Part shown: positions 42,721-53,690 of the stretch, piece by piece
Numbering within the stretch: position 1 is the stretch's first letter
Layout: each line of letters starts with the position of its first letter
Source of the DNA: Chlorops oryzae
Taxonomy: Eukaryota > Arthropoda > Insecta > Diptera > Chloropidae
Assembly: GCA_020466095.1 (NCBI GenBank)
Contig: CM035808.1
Span: 75,370,110 to 75,434,109, forward strand
Reading direction: 5' to 3'
DNA length: 64,000 nt
Notes under the pieces: model-generated
The model's input: the letters and a program-made list of their open reading frames with translations, nothing else
Told to the model about the DNA's origin: nothing
Databases searched by the model: none
Program-made: the position numbers and the translations under genes

Positions 42721-42888
42721 AATCACGACTGAAATACCTTTGCTACTTTTAAGCTGGTATGTATAGAAATTCTTTTTTCCCTTCTCAAATTAATTAACAA
42801 CTTTGAGATAGCTAGCCTCAGAATCAGTTTGGATTTTAGTTTCGTGAATGTTTCCTCTAGTTTAGGGAACAACATGGAAGTTGCTAAA

Positions 42889-43655
42889 ACTGTCACTAAG
42901 CGGACTGAAGAAGGGAAGACAGCGTTTGACATAAATAGAAATGAAATGAAATGAAATGAAACTGGTCCTTTTGGTCGACGCGTCAAATGTAGCCGACAGT
43001 GCCGTCCTACAGCTAATAGTTGGTAAACATATCCAGCCATTAGGTCTCTTTTCCGAACGTTTAAGCGACGCATAGCGCATTTAAGCAGAAACTCGACAAA
43101 ACCAGGCCCAGACAAGTCCGAAACTTGGATTTCCTAGGCCAATTCACGACCGATATACGGTACATTGCGGGAAAGGATAACATTGTCGCAGACGCACTCT
43201 CAAGGGTAAATTCCATTCACGTAAACAAGCTAATTAACTACGATGAACTTTCGCGTCTTCAACTTGAAGACAAAGAAATAAAAGTACTCCCCAGCTCTGG
43301 TTCAAACTAACAGATCAAGTCCTTCGTCCTACCAAGCACCGATACTCCAGTGTTCTGCGATTGTACTACTAGAAATGCCCGCCCGCTGTTAACAAAAGAT
43401 TTCCGTAAGCCCACTTTGGGTCATTCCATAACCTTTGCCACCCCAATGGAAAACCGACATCCAAGTTGGTAGCAGAGCGATTCGTGTGGCCAAATATAAA
43501 AAAGGACTGCGTTGTTTAGGCTAGAGCTTGCATTTATTGTCAGAGAAGTAAAGTCCAGCGCCACAATAAGGCACCCTTTTAACAATATGTAGCTCCGTAA
43601 GCCCGTTTTGAGCAACTAAACATAGACATACTGGGACTGTTACCTCCGTCAAATG
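42889..43655 (+). repeat. Inverted gypsy duplication, arm A
   Basis: About 765 bp, inverse copy of 46826-47583. It holds gypsy RNase H (LLVDASNVADSAVLQL; FTTDIRYIAGKDNIVADALS), the linker and the integrase zinc-finger region. It begins with a (GAAAT)n run at 42938-42962. Both arms start at the same base, beside ACTGTCACTAAG. Confidence 0.82.
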
Positions 43656-43667
43656 TAATTTGTGTTT

Positions 43668-44123
43668 GCATGAGAGCCTCAGATAAGGAAACCTGGGCGT
43701 AAAACGGCCAATTCACTGCCAGATCCCTGAACGAACCCTTCAACTGTGCTAGTGAAAACTAAAGTCTATGTGAACACGGACCCGCGCAGCATTGTACTAC
43801 TTAGGAGTTTAAGTGCACGAAAACCACAAATTTTTAAGACGTTAATTGAAAATTCGGAACATAATACAAGTAGAACAAATTGGGGTAAGAGAAATGAGAG
43901 ATTCATTGCTGGTCAAACCGTTTACATACGTAACTATAGCAATCCGAATAAAGCAAGTTGGTCTTCTACTTTTGTAGAGAAAGTACTTGGTCCACGAAAT
44001 TTTAGTTGTCGGTTCACTCAGAATAATTGTAGTATAAAGCGACATATGAATAAAATTCGCCCAGTAACAAATACTGAGATGAATTTTTACGATTTAAGTC
44101 AAAGTTCAGATATTTTTGTGTAA
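43668..44123 (+). pseudogene. Gypsy integrase C-terminal domain
   Basis: 43746-44123 is open for 125 codons. The part from 43890 reads ERFIAGQTVYIRNYSNPNKASW and RHMNKIRP, the integrase C-terminal GPF/RHVDQ-type region of Ty3/gypsy. It follows the repeat shared with 37740-37860. Upstream domains are missing here. Confidence 0.72.
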
Positions 44124-44590
44124 ACATCACACGCTCAGAATCTTCCCATCGATTCTTATGAAGATACTGAACAGCAAAGTGAACTATGGTAGGCGAAAGC
44201 TTTGAAAATTTATTTAGAGATAGGGTTAATCAGAGACTTCCTTCTATGAAGGCTATGGAAAAGATACAGAGCAGTTATTGAAAGCAGCTGAAGAATAGCT
44301 ACTCTGTTTGTATCTCATATCGTAAGTAATATTGAGTTATGGAACTATCGGATTTATGATGTATTGATTTATTGAATTTACCGATTTGTTGAGTTGTTCA
44401 AAGTTTTAACAGCAACTCTTTAGAGAAAAGGGTTGTTGAGTATTAGATAAGTTTATATACCGCCTTAGAGTAAATAGTGTAGATAACGCTTTAGGTCATG
44501 TGCTGAAAGTGGGAGTCCATTGTATTAACGAAGAGAATAAAACTTACTTTCTGGTTAGCCGACAGTCAATACAGTACACTAATAATTGTT
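44124..44590 (+). other. Probable gypsy 3' region/LTR remnant
   Basis: TGTTGAGTATTAG at 44427 with TTTATATACC 20 bp downstream and AATAAAAC near 44541 suggests an LTR, but no second copy is in the window to confirm it. Confidence 0.4.
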
Positions 44591-44599
44591 TAAAGCTGT

Positions 44600-44861
44600 C
44601 TGTAACGGATCAACTCCAATTATAGAGAACAGCAACTTTTGAAGTCGTCTTAAGCTTTTGATTTATTTGGATGCCTGGGAGGCGTTACGAATCAGAAAAC
44701 AGTTTTGACATGTTAAACTCCTGATGACTGACAATTATGCTCCTAATGTCAGCTAACAATAAGGCTCCTAATGCTAGCCGACAATAAGGCTCCTAATGCA
44801 TATTCTTAATAATTCAATGTTATTAATCTAGGGTTATTCTGTGGAGAACGGTTTGTCAACA
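44600..44861 (-). repeat. Bel/Pao 3' LTR, minus strand
   Basis: On the minus strand starts TGTTGACAAACCG at 44861, after the polypurine stretch AAAACCGGGGGAATAG (44862-44877). It resembles the LTR at 30000-30420 (CTCCTAATGC and TAGCATTAGGAGCC-type blocks, TTGGAGTTGATCCG). The left border is approximate. Confidence 0.72.
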
Positions 44862-44877
44862 CTATTCCCCCGGTTTT

Positions 44878-45525
44878 ACGATGCTTATGGAGTGGGAAGC
44901 TTCATCTACTCTCGTGGCTCTCTGATATCCAGTTCCTCTATTTTCGCCACTGGACGATGGTACACACCCGTGCCCGTTTTGACCATAGCGCTCTTTACTT
45001 TTCCGTCCTTGGCTATAACAGTGCTGGTGACAATTCTTGGGCCAGGACTAGCGTGTCAGCTGCGAATCGATGATAAGCACAATGTTGCCGAACGCGACTG
45101 GTTTGACCTTAAAAGCCAACCTGTTGAGGATGCTTTCGACCTCTGTTGAAAAATTCAGGAGTTTCTCGTCTGAGAGCTTCGATGGTGGCGCGGCGATCTT
45201 ATATAAGATTTTTTTTTTGGGAGCGTATCAGGCCTTTCAACGCGCAACAAATGTGTGGGCTTTTTGGTGGTATAAACGTCCATTTGATTTCGTACTCAGC
45301 GAGTTTGTCGCTAAGTTCTGACACATTTACTTTTGAGTATGCGTCGCGTAGTTCCTTCTCCGTTGAAACGAAGTTTTTCCCGTTGTCACTGTAGATGTTA
45401 AGTGGAGTTCGCCTTCTGGCGATGAAATTTCTGATGGCAGAAACACAGGAATTTATAGAAAGGGAGTATGCGACCTCAATACGAACAGCACGGCATGTCA
45501 AGCAGGTAAAGAAGACGCCATCTCT
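44878..45525 (-). pseudogene. Bel/Pao integrase core and C-terminus
   Basis: 45525-45199 reads FFTCLTCRAVRIEVAYSLS and NIYSDNGKNFVSTEKELRD (second catalytic Asp), then KWTFIPPKSPHI. The rest to 44878 is broken but carries the C-terminal GDIVLI/VYHRPVAKI region. The catalytic Glu region reads CALKGLIRS where G-x-W-E-R is expected, so the Glu appears lost. Confidence 0.75.
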
Positions 45526-47583
45526 GGGGAAGGATTGAGTCGTGAGGATGAATGCTCTTTATTCCAATGTAAAACACTTTCTTTTCATTTGATTTTCTTT
45601 AAAGGTTTATTATTAAATTCAATTTATTTTTTTGCAAGGAATTGAATGCTTTTTCTTTCTACTTGTTTTTTTTTTTTTCGTTTGGGCTAATAAAATTGGC
45701 TTCGGGTCACTGTAGGATCCACATAAGCTAGGGTATATTCCGTATTTTTATGACAAATGTCAGGTAGCTTTTCGCTCGTTTTGTTTACCGACGTCAGAAG
45801 ATGAATCCACGTATAACCCTTCATCTCCGCTTAAGGCGGGATACAGGAGACAGAGCTGCTGCGACCGTCGTCCAGTTAGATTTAATGAAGATAGTTTCCT
45901 GTCTTGACATTGGCAGCGAAATCGCAATCACTCCGGGAAGGTACCGACAGTCTTCAGAAACTCGCTATTCGTAAGAAGGCGTAAAAAGGTATAGTAAGCA
46001 AGCGTAAGCGGAATTCTTTCTGTTGTAAGTAATAAAGAAAACTCAATATTCCAAAAACAAAAGATTGCTAAGCTAATAAAATTGAAGTATGAATAGTATG
46101 CTTTCAGACGGTCTATCATGACGTTGGATTTCTTGCCGTTGATGTATATAGTGAAATATTTGTCCTAGCAGTTTAGAACGTTAAAAGGTTCTTCGTTTGG
46201 TTTTTGCAGTGGCTTGCGAACCGTCTCGTTTCTGACGAATACTTGTGGGGACGAGAGTAGGTTATTTTCTATAAATGATTTGCTACTTGAATGGCAGGAG
46301 GTCTGAGTTGGGCTTAGATCGTCCATAAAGTGTTTGGGTCTCTGAAAAAATTCTGTGCGGGGATTCCAAGCTTTTTCGTTGGTTTTACAAAAAATTCTCC
46401 GGGTAGCCGTTAACTTGACTCGAATACTAGTTGCGACGACCTAGCATTGATATCTTCCTTGACTGCGACTCAAAATTCAAGTAGAATCTGCGGTAAGATG
46501 TCGACCCAGTTGTTATTGCTGTTGCATTTTAATGCTGATTTCAACGATCGGAGAACTCTTTTAATAATGCCGTTAGCGGCAGTAGGTACGCGTTGGCACT
46601 TAGATGTTTAATGTCCATAAACTTAGTGAGCTCTTTAAAAAAAATACATTCAACCTTTTGGCCTTGGTCAGTGGTTACTCGTAGGGGTATTCCAAACCTT
46701 GCAATCTAAGTTGAATAGAATTCAAATGCAATATTCTTTGCAACAATGTCCTCCACAGGACACACTTCAATCCATCGCGAGAAGCGGTCGATCATGTTCA
46801 AGCAGTAACGGAAGCCTTTTGACGGAGGTAACAGTCCCAGTATGTCTATGTTTAGTTACTCAAAACGGGCTTACGGAGCTACATATTGTTGAAAGGGTGC
46901 CTTATTGTGGCGCTGGACTTTACTTCTCTGACAATAAATGCAAGCTCTAGCCTAAACAACGCAGTCCTTTTTTATATTTGGCCACACGAATCGCTCTGCT
47001 ACCAACTTGGATGTCGGTTTTCCATTGGGGTGGCAAAGGTTATAGAATGACCCAAAGTGGGCTTACGGAAATCTTTTGTTAACAGCGGGCGGGCATTTCT
47101 AGTAGTACAATCGCAGAACACTGGAGTATCGGTGCTTGGTAGGACGAAGGACTTGATCTGTTAGTTTGAACCAGAGCTGGGGAGTACTTTTATTTCTTTG
47201 TCTTCAAGTTGAAGACGCGAAAGTTCATCGTAGTTGATTAGCTTGTTTACGTGAATGGAATTTACCCTCGAGAGTGCGTCTGCGACAATGTTATCCTTTC
47301 CCGCAATGTACCGTATATCGGTCGTGAATTGGCCTAGGAAATCCAAGTTTCGGACTTGTCTGCGCCTGGTTTTGTCGAGTTTCTGCTTAAATGCGCTATG
47401 CGTCGCTTAAACGTTCGGAAAAGAGACCTAATGGCTGGATATGTTTACCAACTATTAGCTGTAGGACGGCACTGTCGGCTACATTTGACGCGTCGACCAA
47501 AAGGACCAGTTTCATTTCATTTCATTTCATTTCATTTTATGTCAAACGCGGTCTTCCCTTCTTCAGTCCGCTTAGTGACAGTT
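45521..47583 (-). mobile_element. Gypsy element fragment (RNH, IN, 3' end), minus strand
   Basis: On the minus strand from arm A' (47583-46826) the pol continues with integrase core (FRYCLNMIDRFSRWIEV; RVTTDQGQKVE) and C-terminal (VFVRNETVRKPLQKP), then the 3' region with CACGACTCAATCCTTCCCCA at 45521-45545. The catalytic Glu codon appears as Lys (ANGIIKRV), and a stop precedes the second Asp. It joins the Bel/Pao integrase without a visible gap. Confidence 0.75.
46826..47583 (-). repeat. Inverted gypsy duplication, arm A'
   Basis: Inverse copy of 42889-43655 with only a few differences by eye. The centre between the arms is about 3.2 kb. Confidence 0.82.
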
Positions 47584-47624
47584 TTGTCCTTCTTTTTGTT
47601 ATTGCGAGCGAGATGGAATAATTG

Positions 47625-48527
47625 TACCTGATGAGTCGCTGCGTTGGGGAGCAATCCGCGCCAGAAATTCTGCATTGCAAAATTCAAGCGTGGTGAAATG
47701 AGCACGGAGGACGGTGAACGCAGTGGACGCCCGAAAGAGGTGGTTACCGACGAAAACATCAAAAAAATTCACAAAATGATTTTGAATGACCGTACAATGA
47801 AGTTGATCGAGATAGCAGAGGCCTTAAAGCTGCAGCTGTTAACTCGCAATACACCCGAGTTTTTGCGTCGATATGTGACAATGGATGAAACATGGCTCTA
47901 TCACTACACTCCTGAGTCCAATCGACAGTCGGCTGAGTGGACAGCGATCGGTGAACCGTCTCCGAAGCGTGGAAAGACTCAAAAGTCCGCTGGCAAAGTA
48001 ATGGCCTCTGTTTTTTGGGATGGGCATGGAATAATTTTTATCGATTATCTTGAGAAGGGGAAAATCATCAACAGTGACTATTATATGTCGTTACTGGAGC
48101 ATTTGAAGGTCGAAATGGCGGCAAAACGGCCCCATATGAAGAAGAAAAAAGTGTTGTTCCACCAAGACAACGCACCGTGCCACAAGTCATTGAGAAAGAT
48201 GGCAAAAATTCATGAATTAGGCTTCGAATTGCTTCCCCACCCACCGTATTCTCCACATCTGGCCCCCAGCGACTTTTTCTTGTTCTCAGACCTCAAAAGG
48301 ATGCTCGCAGGGAAAAAATTTGGCTGCAATGAAGAGGTGATCGCCGAAACTGAGGCCTACTTTGAGGCAAAACCGAAGGAGTACTACCAAAATGGTATCA
48401 AAAAATTGGAAGGTCGTTATAATCGTTGTATCGCTCTTGAAGGGAACTATATTGAATAATAAAAACGAATTTTGACAAAAAAAATGTGTTTTTCTTTGTT
48501 AGACCGGGGACTCATCAGCCAACCTGT
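47625..48527 (+). mobile_element. mariner element, internally deleted
   Basis: The right TIR, read inwards, is CAGGTTGGCTGATGAGTCCC at 48507-48526, followed by TA (48528-48529). The left end keeps only CTGATGAGTC at 47629. It sits between a gypsy arm and Bel gag. Confidence 0.8.
47650..48459 (+). pseudogene. mariner transposase (DD34D), N-terminal and internal deletions
   Basis: Reads FAKFKRGEM-like IAKFKRGEMSTEDGERSGRP, then catalytic Asp in TMDETWLYHY, Asp in LFHQDNAPCH and Asp in LAPSDFFLF, with 34 residues between the last two (DD34D, all kept). The first helix-turn-helix is missing. Between EALK and LQLLTRN about 40 residues usually present are deleted in frame. The C-terminus is complete to TAA at 48457-48459. 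Catalytic residues survive but DNA binding should not. Confidence 0.85.
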
Positions 48528-48537
48528 TATGTTTGCT

Positions 48538-49557
48538 TTAACAGTCTTTAGAAAGGTGCGAATAAGGTAGACAATTGGTGCAGAGATGAAGTCCTTTGCT
48601 AGTGGCTATGCGATCTTCAATGTTTAGTTCAAGGAATTGTGGACAACTTCGTATAGAATGTGGTTCACTACATAATCTACACTTTGCGTTGGCGCTAGAG
48701 ACATTTGCATAAAATGCTTGTGGCTTGGATTTTGAATGGTGAACTGGTTTTCCTGTGAGATCTCGAATAAATTCGAGGGACTGAAATCGCTGAGTAAGAA
48801 ATTGATCCCAATCTTCCCTTCGAGGAATGTCAGACTTAGACTCAATTGATTGTTCCCATAGAGAGAGGGTAACGTTCGGCAACCGAGATGAACAAAGATA
48901 TACAAAAACAGGTTATATAGTTATATCAATATTTTGCTGTATCAGAGCTGAACGGCAGATGTTAATTGAACGTTGTAGTTCTTTTAGTTTATCACCAGAT
49001 TCGGAAGCTACCGCGGCCAAATTGAAGAGCGTTTTAAACTGAATATTCACTAAAATTCATTTATTTTCATATCTTTGTTTGAGATTGAACCACGCTTGCT
49101 CAAATCCGTCGTTAGTTAACAGGGATTTCTCTACAATTTAGTTTGCTTCAGATTTGGTTTTTTGTAACAGATGGAAGAGTTTTTCTACTGGAGAGAGCCG
49201 AGTATTTTTAATTTACACGGCGGAAAACAGATCTCGGAAGGAGGGCCAACTTTGATAATCACCTTTGAAATCTCCGGTGTCGCATGGTGGCAAGCGAATG
49301 TTGTAACCGGTGACTTCGCTGACAACCACCGAGCTAGACGGAAGACTTTGTTCATTTATCTTTGCGTGACATCGCAGATACATTCGATATGCACTATTGT
49401 ATTTTGTTTTAACGTTTTCGATGTCACTGCCCGCGGCCCCAATTAAGGGATCCGAAAATTTTAATAAACAAGAGTCATAAGCGCTTCTTATTTCTGACCA
49501 AATGAACTTTGCTTCCTCCTTTTGTATTTCTAGAGAGAAAGTCCAAAAATCCCCCAT
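48538..49557 (-). pseudogene. Bel/Pao gag, minus strand
   Basis: 49557-49213 contains the DUF1759-type core ending LPPCDTGDFKGDYQSW PSF (a hallmark of Bel/Pao Gag). Frames change near 49200 and a TAA lies near 48910. 48882-48538 has two knuckles, CRLCSEPHSIRSC and CTNCLPYSHLSKDC. Protease and RT that should follow are absent, replaced by mariner and gypsy DNA. Confidence 0.82.
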
Positions 49558-50364
49558 TAAAGATTCATTAAATGTAACTTCAAAATCAACCAGATGGTCT
49601 GTATTTATTTCCTAATTATTCCGGAAATGCTTTATTAGAAAGATAAGAAATCAGTTATTGGGTGAATGTTCATAAAGCCGTAAATTAGCTCGACCAGCAC
49701 TAAGTTCTTGTTCACCGATATATTTGATTTTAATTGTAGCGAAAAATGTATTACTTCTTAAACAACGACGATATAACTATTACCAACGATTTCAGCACTG
49801 TGATGTGAATATGAAGTTAAAGAGACACCACAGTGATTGCAGTCAGTAAACTTCGAAGTGAGCACCAAAGTGTTAAAATATTATAGTAATTCTATGGAAA
49901 CACTGAGGTGGAACCGAAATTATAGATGATTATAGCGATAGTTTAGCAGAGTCACTTCGGCTTAAGTTTCAAGGAATCTTCGAATAATTAATGTAGAGCA
50001 CAAAGTGCAGCAAAGTTGAATACGTTCAACAATTGCTATATAATTGCATACGATCTGGCGTACGCACAATGTACAATATAAGAGAAAGAGTGGAAAAGAC
50101 CGTGTGCATGCGATTTAATCAAGAGCATTATTTCAAAAAGTTAGGTTATGAACCGCGTAAGCACGCTTACACCGAAGAATAGTACAAAGAAGTGAACGGA
50201 AGTGAGGCTAGAAAGCATATGCACGCTCTCATACACTTTCTGACTATATTCTCTAATCGGACGAGAAATTATCTGACTGACCCTTCGTACCAAGCGAGAG
50301 AGTAATCCCTTTGATTACACAGACGAGCTTTTCCTCTAGACGATTGCGATGCTGATCAATCCAC
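49558..50364 (-). other. Probable Bel/Pao leader and flank
   Basis: Upstream of gag on the minus strand; no coding sequence. A CTCTCTCGCTTGGTACGAAG block near 50300 may be part of an LTR, but I could not define borders. Confidence 0.4.
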
Positions 50365-50840
50365 TTAAAACATTGCAGACGGGCGGCGTTGCACTTGCCT
50401 CAACAAATGGCTGTCTTTTCCTGTAAAGAGTATGCGTTTATCCGGAAGCCGATGGATCCGGCTCGAAGAACCAATTCGATGTTTATTTCGAAACGATAAC
50501 CAAGAGATTAGAATTGGAAGATTCTGGGGACATAGGCAATAGGCATTGTTGAAAGCAACAAAAAGCTTATGTTGTGAACCAGAGTCCAGTTTTCTATATA
50601 CCGTGGCAAAGTAATTTATATGCGGCATAATCAGCTGTATCACAAGCCTTCGGCGGGTGTCAAGAGGGGTGTATTCAGATGATTTGCAAAGATAGCGTAG
50701 GGTGCCATAAATTTTCCAATAGTGGTATTTGTATGATCCGCACCAGTTAGCATAGAGTTGACGACAAAGCCAAGAAGCTTAGTTCTGGCTGTTACAAGAT
50801 TCGCACAAAACTTATATTCCCTGCTTACGCTGGGTATAAA
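50365..50840 (-). pseudogene. LINE RT C-terminal fragment (LOA/R1-like)
   Basis: On the minus strand reads LGFVVNSMLTGADHTNTTIGK, YTPLDTRRRLVIQLIMPHI and KLFVAFNNAYCL, the post-RT region of LOA/R1/jockey-type LINEs. The frame is open for the last 92 codons and ends at TAA 50365. RT catalytic residues are not included. Confidence 0.7.
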
Positions 50841-51007
50841 AACACCAACTTTAAATATGCCTAAAACTACTTAAAACTACTCTGCACAATTTGGCTTGCA
50901 CTAAAATGTTGCAATTTAGGCTCTTTTTTTGCTGTTGTTGTTTGATGTTGCATTCTTTATTCTGATCAGCACAGTGAGCTCACGACATGTGTGACATGAT
51001 CACAACA
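50841..51007 (-). repeat. LTR start, minus strand, truncated
   Basis: On the minus strand begins TGTTGTGATCATGTCACAC at 51007 after a polypurine tract. Its other end is lost next to the LINE fragment. No second copy was found. Confidence 0.55.
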
Positions 51008-51029
51008 TTTTTCCTCCCCCTTTTTTTAA
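51008..51029 (-). other. Polypurine tract
   Basis: On the minus strand TTAAAAAAAGGGGGAGGAAAAA, directly before the LTR start at 51007. Confidence 0.7.
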
Positions 51030-51640
51030 AATGGATCCGCATTCATGCGGATCGGTAGGTTGGTTGGACATTGGTATTTGGCGACCTCGGCTTTTTGGTT
51101 TGATTTGACCGGCATCGCTATCATTGACTGGTGACGAAATATTTCGGTCGAGGACTGTTTAAAGCTGCCTGCTCTCGACAATAATGGACGGTGGGAGTTC
51201 ACAGATCGGTTTCGCAGCTACTGCCACGAATTTCGGCGCTTTTTCGTTGATGTGGTGTCGGTAGCGTTATCCTCATCAGAGCAGACACTAAACGGCTACG
51301 ACACAGAGAAGACCAGCCAAATTTTTTTAAAGGTGACCCGCTCTAGAACCCAGGTATCTGGATGAAGAAGCTGCTGTGAACTCTCTTGCTGGATCCCTCG
51401 CTGCCGCCATAACTTTAAGTTAAAAATTAAGGTTTTATTTTATAAATAATTCATTTAATATTTTTTCATTAATTCTTTTTTTTTATCTTTTCTTTTTTCA
51501 CATTTCTTGTTTTTGTTATAACAAATTTTTTTCAAACTTTTTTTTTAATTTTTTTATGTTTATACATATATAAATTTTTTTTCCTCAAAACCATTCTTTA
51601 TTTTTTTTTTTTTTTGCTTATCAAAGCCGCATTTTTTGCA
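51030..51640 (-). other. 3' flank of an LTR element, then T-rich DNA
   Basis: 51030-51420 is the presumed 3' untranslated end of the element whose LTR begins at 51007. 51430-51620 is very T-rich. No ORF worth reporting. Confidence 0.45.
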
Positions 51641-51777
51641 AGGAGCATGTTTTTATGAAATTCTTGACAATTAAAAGATTTGAAGTTGAATTTGATGTTC
51701 ACAATATCATGCACTGTTTCAACTGACAGATTCATGTTGGTACAATCGTTCCAGCAAAAAAAGCACCAAACTACCAA

Positions 51778-51902
51778 GTGTGCGTTTCAAAACATTTCAA
51801 AACTCGACCGAGTTCAACCCGCGCAGGTATTTTATACCGATAAAAAACCTGCGCGAGTTGAACTTGGTCGAGTTCAGTCGAGTTTTGGAACGCAGCACAA
51901 AG
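51778..51902. mobile_element. Small hairpin MITE
   Basis: About 125 bp forming a near-perfect hairpin: TGTGCGTTTCAAAAC ... GTTTTGGAACGCAGCACA, with long inner arms (ACCGAGTTCAACCCGCGCAG against CTGCGCGAGTTGAACTTGGT) and a loop of about 20. Non-coding. Confidence 0.7.
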
Positions 51903-51989
51903 GCTCTGAGGGTGTCAAATCAAAAGTCTCCGTCTGATGCTTACAGTGCGCAAGCGCTATTCTTGTAGGTAAAAAAAAAATGATTTCCG

Positions 51990-52107
51990 AAACCTGTTTT
52001 TGCTTCGTGACAAAAAAAAAGGACATTTCAGAAAAAACAGGACACTAGGACAAGCAGTGCAAAAACAGGACATGTCTTGGGAAATCAGGACGTCTGGCCA
52101 CCCTAAT
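51990..52107 (-). mobile_element. MITE end, AGGGTGGCCAGACGTCC
   Basis: On the minus strand starts TTAGGGTGGCCAGACGTCCT and repeats GTCCTG-type blocks. It resembles a widespread hAT-type MITE terminus. The opposite end was not found. Confidence 0.5.
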
Positions 52108-52206
52108 TAACGTGGGATCACACAAAGGGTGAGTTTGCGTTTCCATCTCAATTTGAGTGTATGGGTGTGCTTATGATGGGTAGAGCTCTCTGGTGAAATG
52201 TATCTT

Positions 52207-52611
52207 TTAGGTAGATGCGATGTGATTTGTCTTGTGTGTATGGATGACCGGCGCCTTTCTTGTACCGTACTTTTCCATATTGTTGTCTCTTATGCTATAG
52301 TAAGAGAAAAAAAGCGGTTGTTTCTTATTTAAGTTTAACGTACGGTATACGAGGGCACCAAGTGAGAACGCCAAAAGAAACACAATTAAGCACATAGTGC
52401 CGAACAATTGTTTCCTTATATGTTTTTTTTTTGTAAATTTTTTCTTATGTGATTTCCTGGGTTGAGGACCAATAAGCCCATGTTTATTTAAAAGAGCGAA
52501 CAACGCAACGGAGCCCAATATGTACTTTATTTTCAATGAAATGAAAAACAAAAATAGAACAACAGAACACAACGTCAGTGACCATTTAGCCGTAAAAGTT
52601 TGTGTCAGCAT
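52207..52611 (-). CDS. Small multi-pass membrane protein, unknown
   Basis: From the ATG at 52611, 134 residues without interruption to TAA at 52207. An N-terminal hydrophobic run (LTLCSVVLFLFFISL, about 11-27) and a second (ILGSVALFALL, about 31-41) lie close together. A basic loop (RKSHKKKFTKKKHIRKQ) follows, then a third hydrophobic segment (LIVFLLAFSLGALVY, about 77-92) and a polar tail. I recognise no family. The intact frame among decayed transposons suggests a host gene or a recent element gene. It lies 0.49 kb downstream of an env on the same strand. Confidence 0.5.
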   Translation of the reverse strand: MLTQTFTAKWSLTLCSVVLFLFFISLKIKYILGSVALFALLNKHGLIGPQPRKSHKKKFTKKKHIRKQLFGTMCLIVFLLAFSLGALVYRTLNLNKKQPLFFSYYSIRDNNMEKYGTRKAPVIHTHKTNHIAST

Positions 52612-53097
52612 TTTCTTCGCTGGAACCGACACAAAACACCAAGATCGATCATTTTCTTTATTCGTTCGCTGTTAACCTTGAGTCATTTGCGGTTTGTTGC
52701 CCTACATACTGATGTAGATCGGCCGTTTGCGGTTTTACTATCCCGTGTGGAAAAATTTGGGTATAGTACTCCAAAGTGGTCCCGTGTGTGGTAGCATGTT
52801 TGAATTTATTTATTTGTTATATATTTTTTGTATTTATTTTTATATTCTTACATTTTGTGTATATATCAAATAAATTTTACTTGGAAAAGAAAAAATATTA
52901 AATTTTGAAACACTTTATTTTGTTTTCTTCAACAATTTAGTCTCAACAATGATATGAAATTTTAGAACATATAAAAAAATTTTTTTCGAGGACAAACAAT
53001 TTTTTTCGACAATGATTTACGGATTTTGATTCCAAAAGGGAGTCTTCAATTTGAATTCCGAAAGGGAATTTAACGAACCTTACGTTTCCTTATGGGT
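52612..53097. other. Intergenic sequence
   Basis: 52640-52800 is balanced in composition and could be the 5' flank of the membrane protein gene. 52800-53090 is AT-rich and lies past the env stop. Confidence 0.45.
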
Positions 53098-53690
53098 TTA
53101 TGCGTGTTTGTCAAACATTGCATCTATCATTTGTTGACTAATTTCGGTATTAATTCTCGTACGGTGATCGCTAGGAAATGTTTCCCGCGTCTGTCTTCTC
53201 ATATAACAAAGCCAGTATAACGTCAAACATACTGTTATTATAACGATTCCTGCCAAGCTTATTGCTCCCACGCCTAACAGGTTTTTCTGAAACCTCAATG
53301 CCTTTATTTCTTCGTTGTTCTCGAATTGTTTTGAAACTGTTTCCTTGAAACTCGGTATCGCCTCCATTTCTTTTTCGGGCTTTCATTTGGAAAAAAAACT
53401 ATTTGTTTGAATTCCTTTATATTTGACTCAAAACGGGTATTCCCCAATCGTAAAGTACAATTTTGGAAAGTTTATAAGAAATTTCCTGTCACCAGCAGCC
53501 GTCTACTGTCGCACGTACTATTTAAGCTGATATTTTTTGCATTCATTACTTCTATGGTGTTTTCCTCTAACTCTATTTGTTCCTCCTCGGTGCACATTGA
53601 ATAAGAAATTTTTGGCCAAAATTCTGAAACTTCTAAGTTAGAGCTTTCCGAGGTTGCTGATTCCAAATCTGAACTCAGTTAAAAAACAAA
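53098..53690 (-). pseudogene. env: env C-terminal part (second env)
   Basis: Two pieces in different frames: 53666-53472, the end of the ectodomain (SMCTEEEQIELEENTIEV, Cys- and Asn-containing), and 53367-53098 with a membrane anchor (LLGVGAISLAGIVIITVCLTL, shown shortened as LLGVGAISLAGIVIITVC) and a basic, then polar tail ending at 53098. It belongs with 54996-55925; about 1.3 kb of foreign DNA separates them. Confidence 0.75.

Larger units (their letters stand above)
37588..42886 (-). mobile_element. jockey-type LINE, 5'-truncated
   Basis: On the minus strand ORF1 (zinc knuckles), ORF2 (endonuclease and RT), a 3' UTR, and a poly(A) of 15 (T run 37588-37602). ORF1 and ORF2 overlap as ATGA at 40748-40745. 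It is interrupted in ORF1 by the TIR element at 41500-42720. 37735-37870 within its 3' part is foreign, also found at 43668-43790. Confidence 0.85.
40745..42886 (-). pseudogene. LINE ORF1 (Gag-like, CCHC), split by a MITE
   Basis: ORF1 binds LINE RNA. Downstream of the TIR element the frame 41384-41052 has three CCHC knuckles (CNNCQEFGHTKTYC, CVICGELHHSSAC, CSNCQGNHTANYRGC), and 41026-40745 is the C-terminal tail. The RNA-binding region before the knuckles (YQLKSSKGISVVI then GIEGDVDPNDI) is cut between 42720 and 41500. The N-terminus is lost at 42886. The stop TGA overlaps the ORF2 ATG by two bases, typical of jockey-type reinitiation. Confidence 0.8.
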
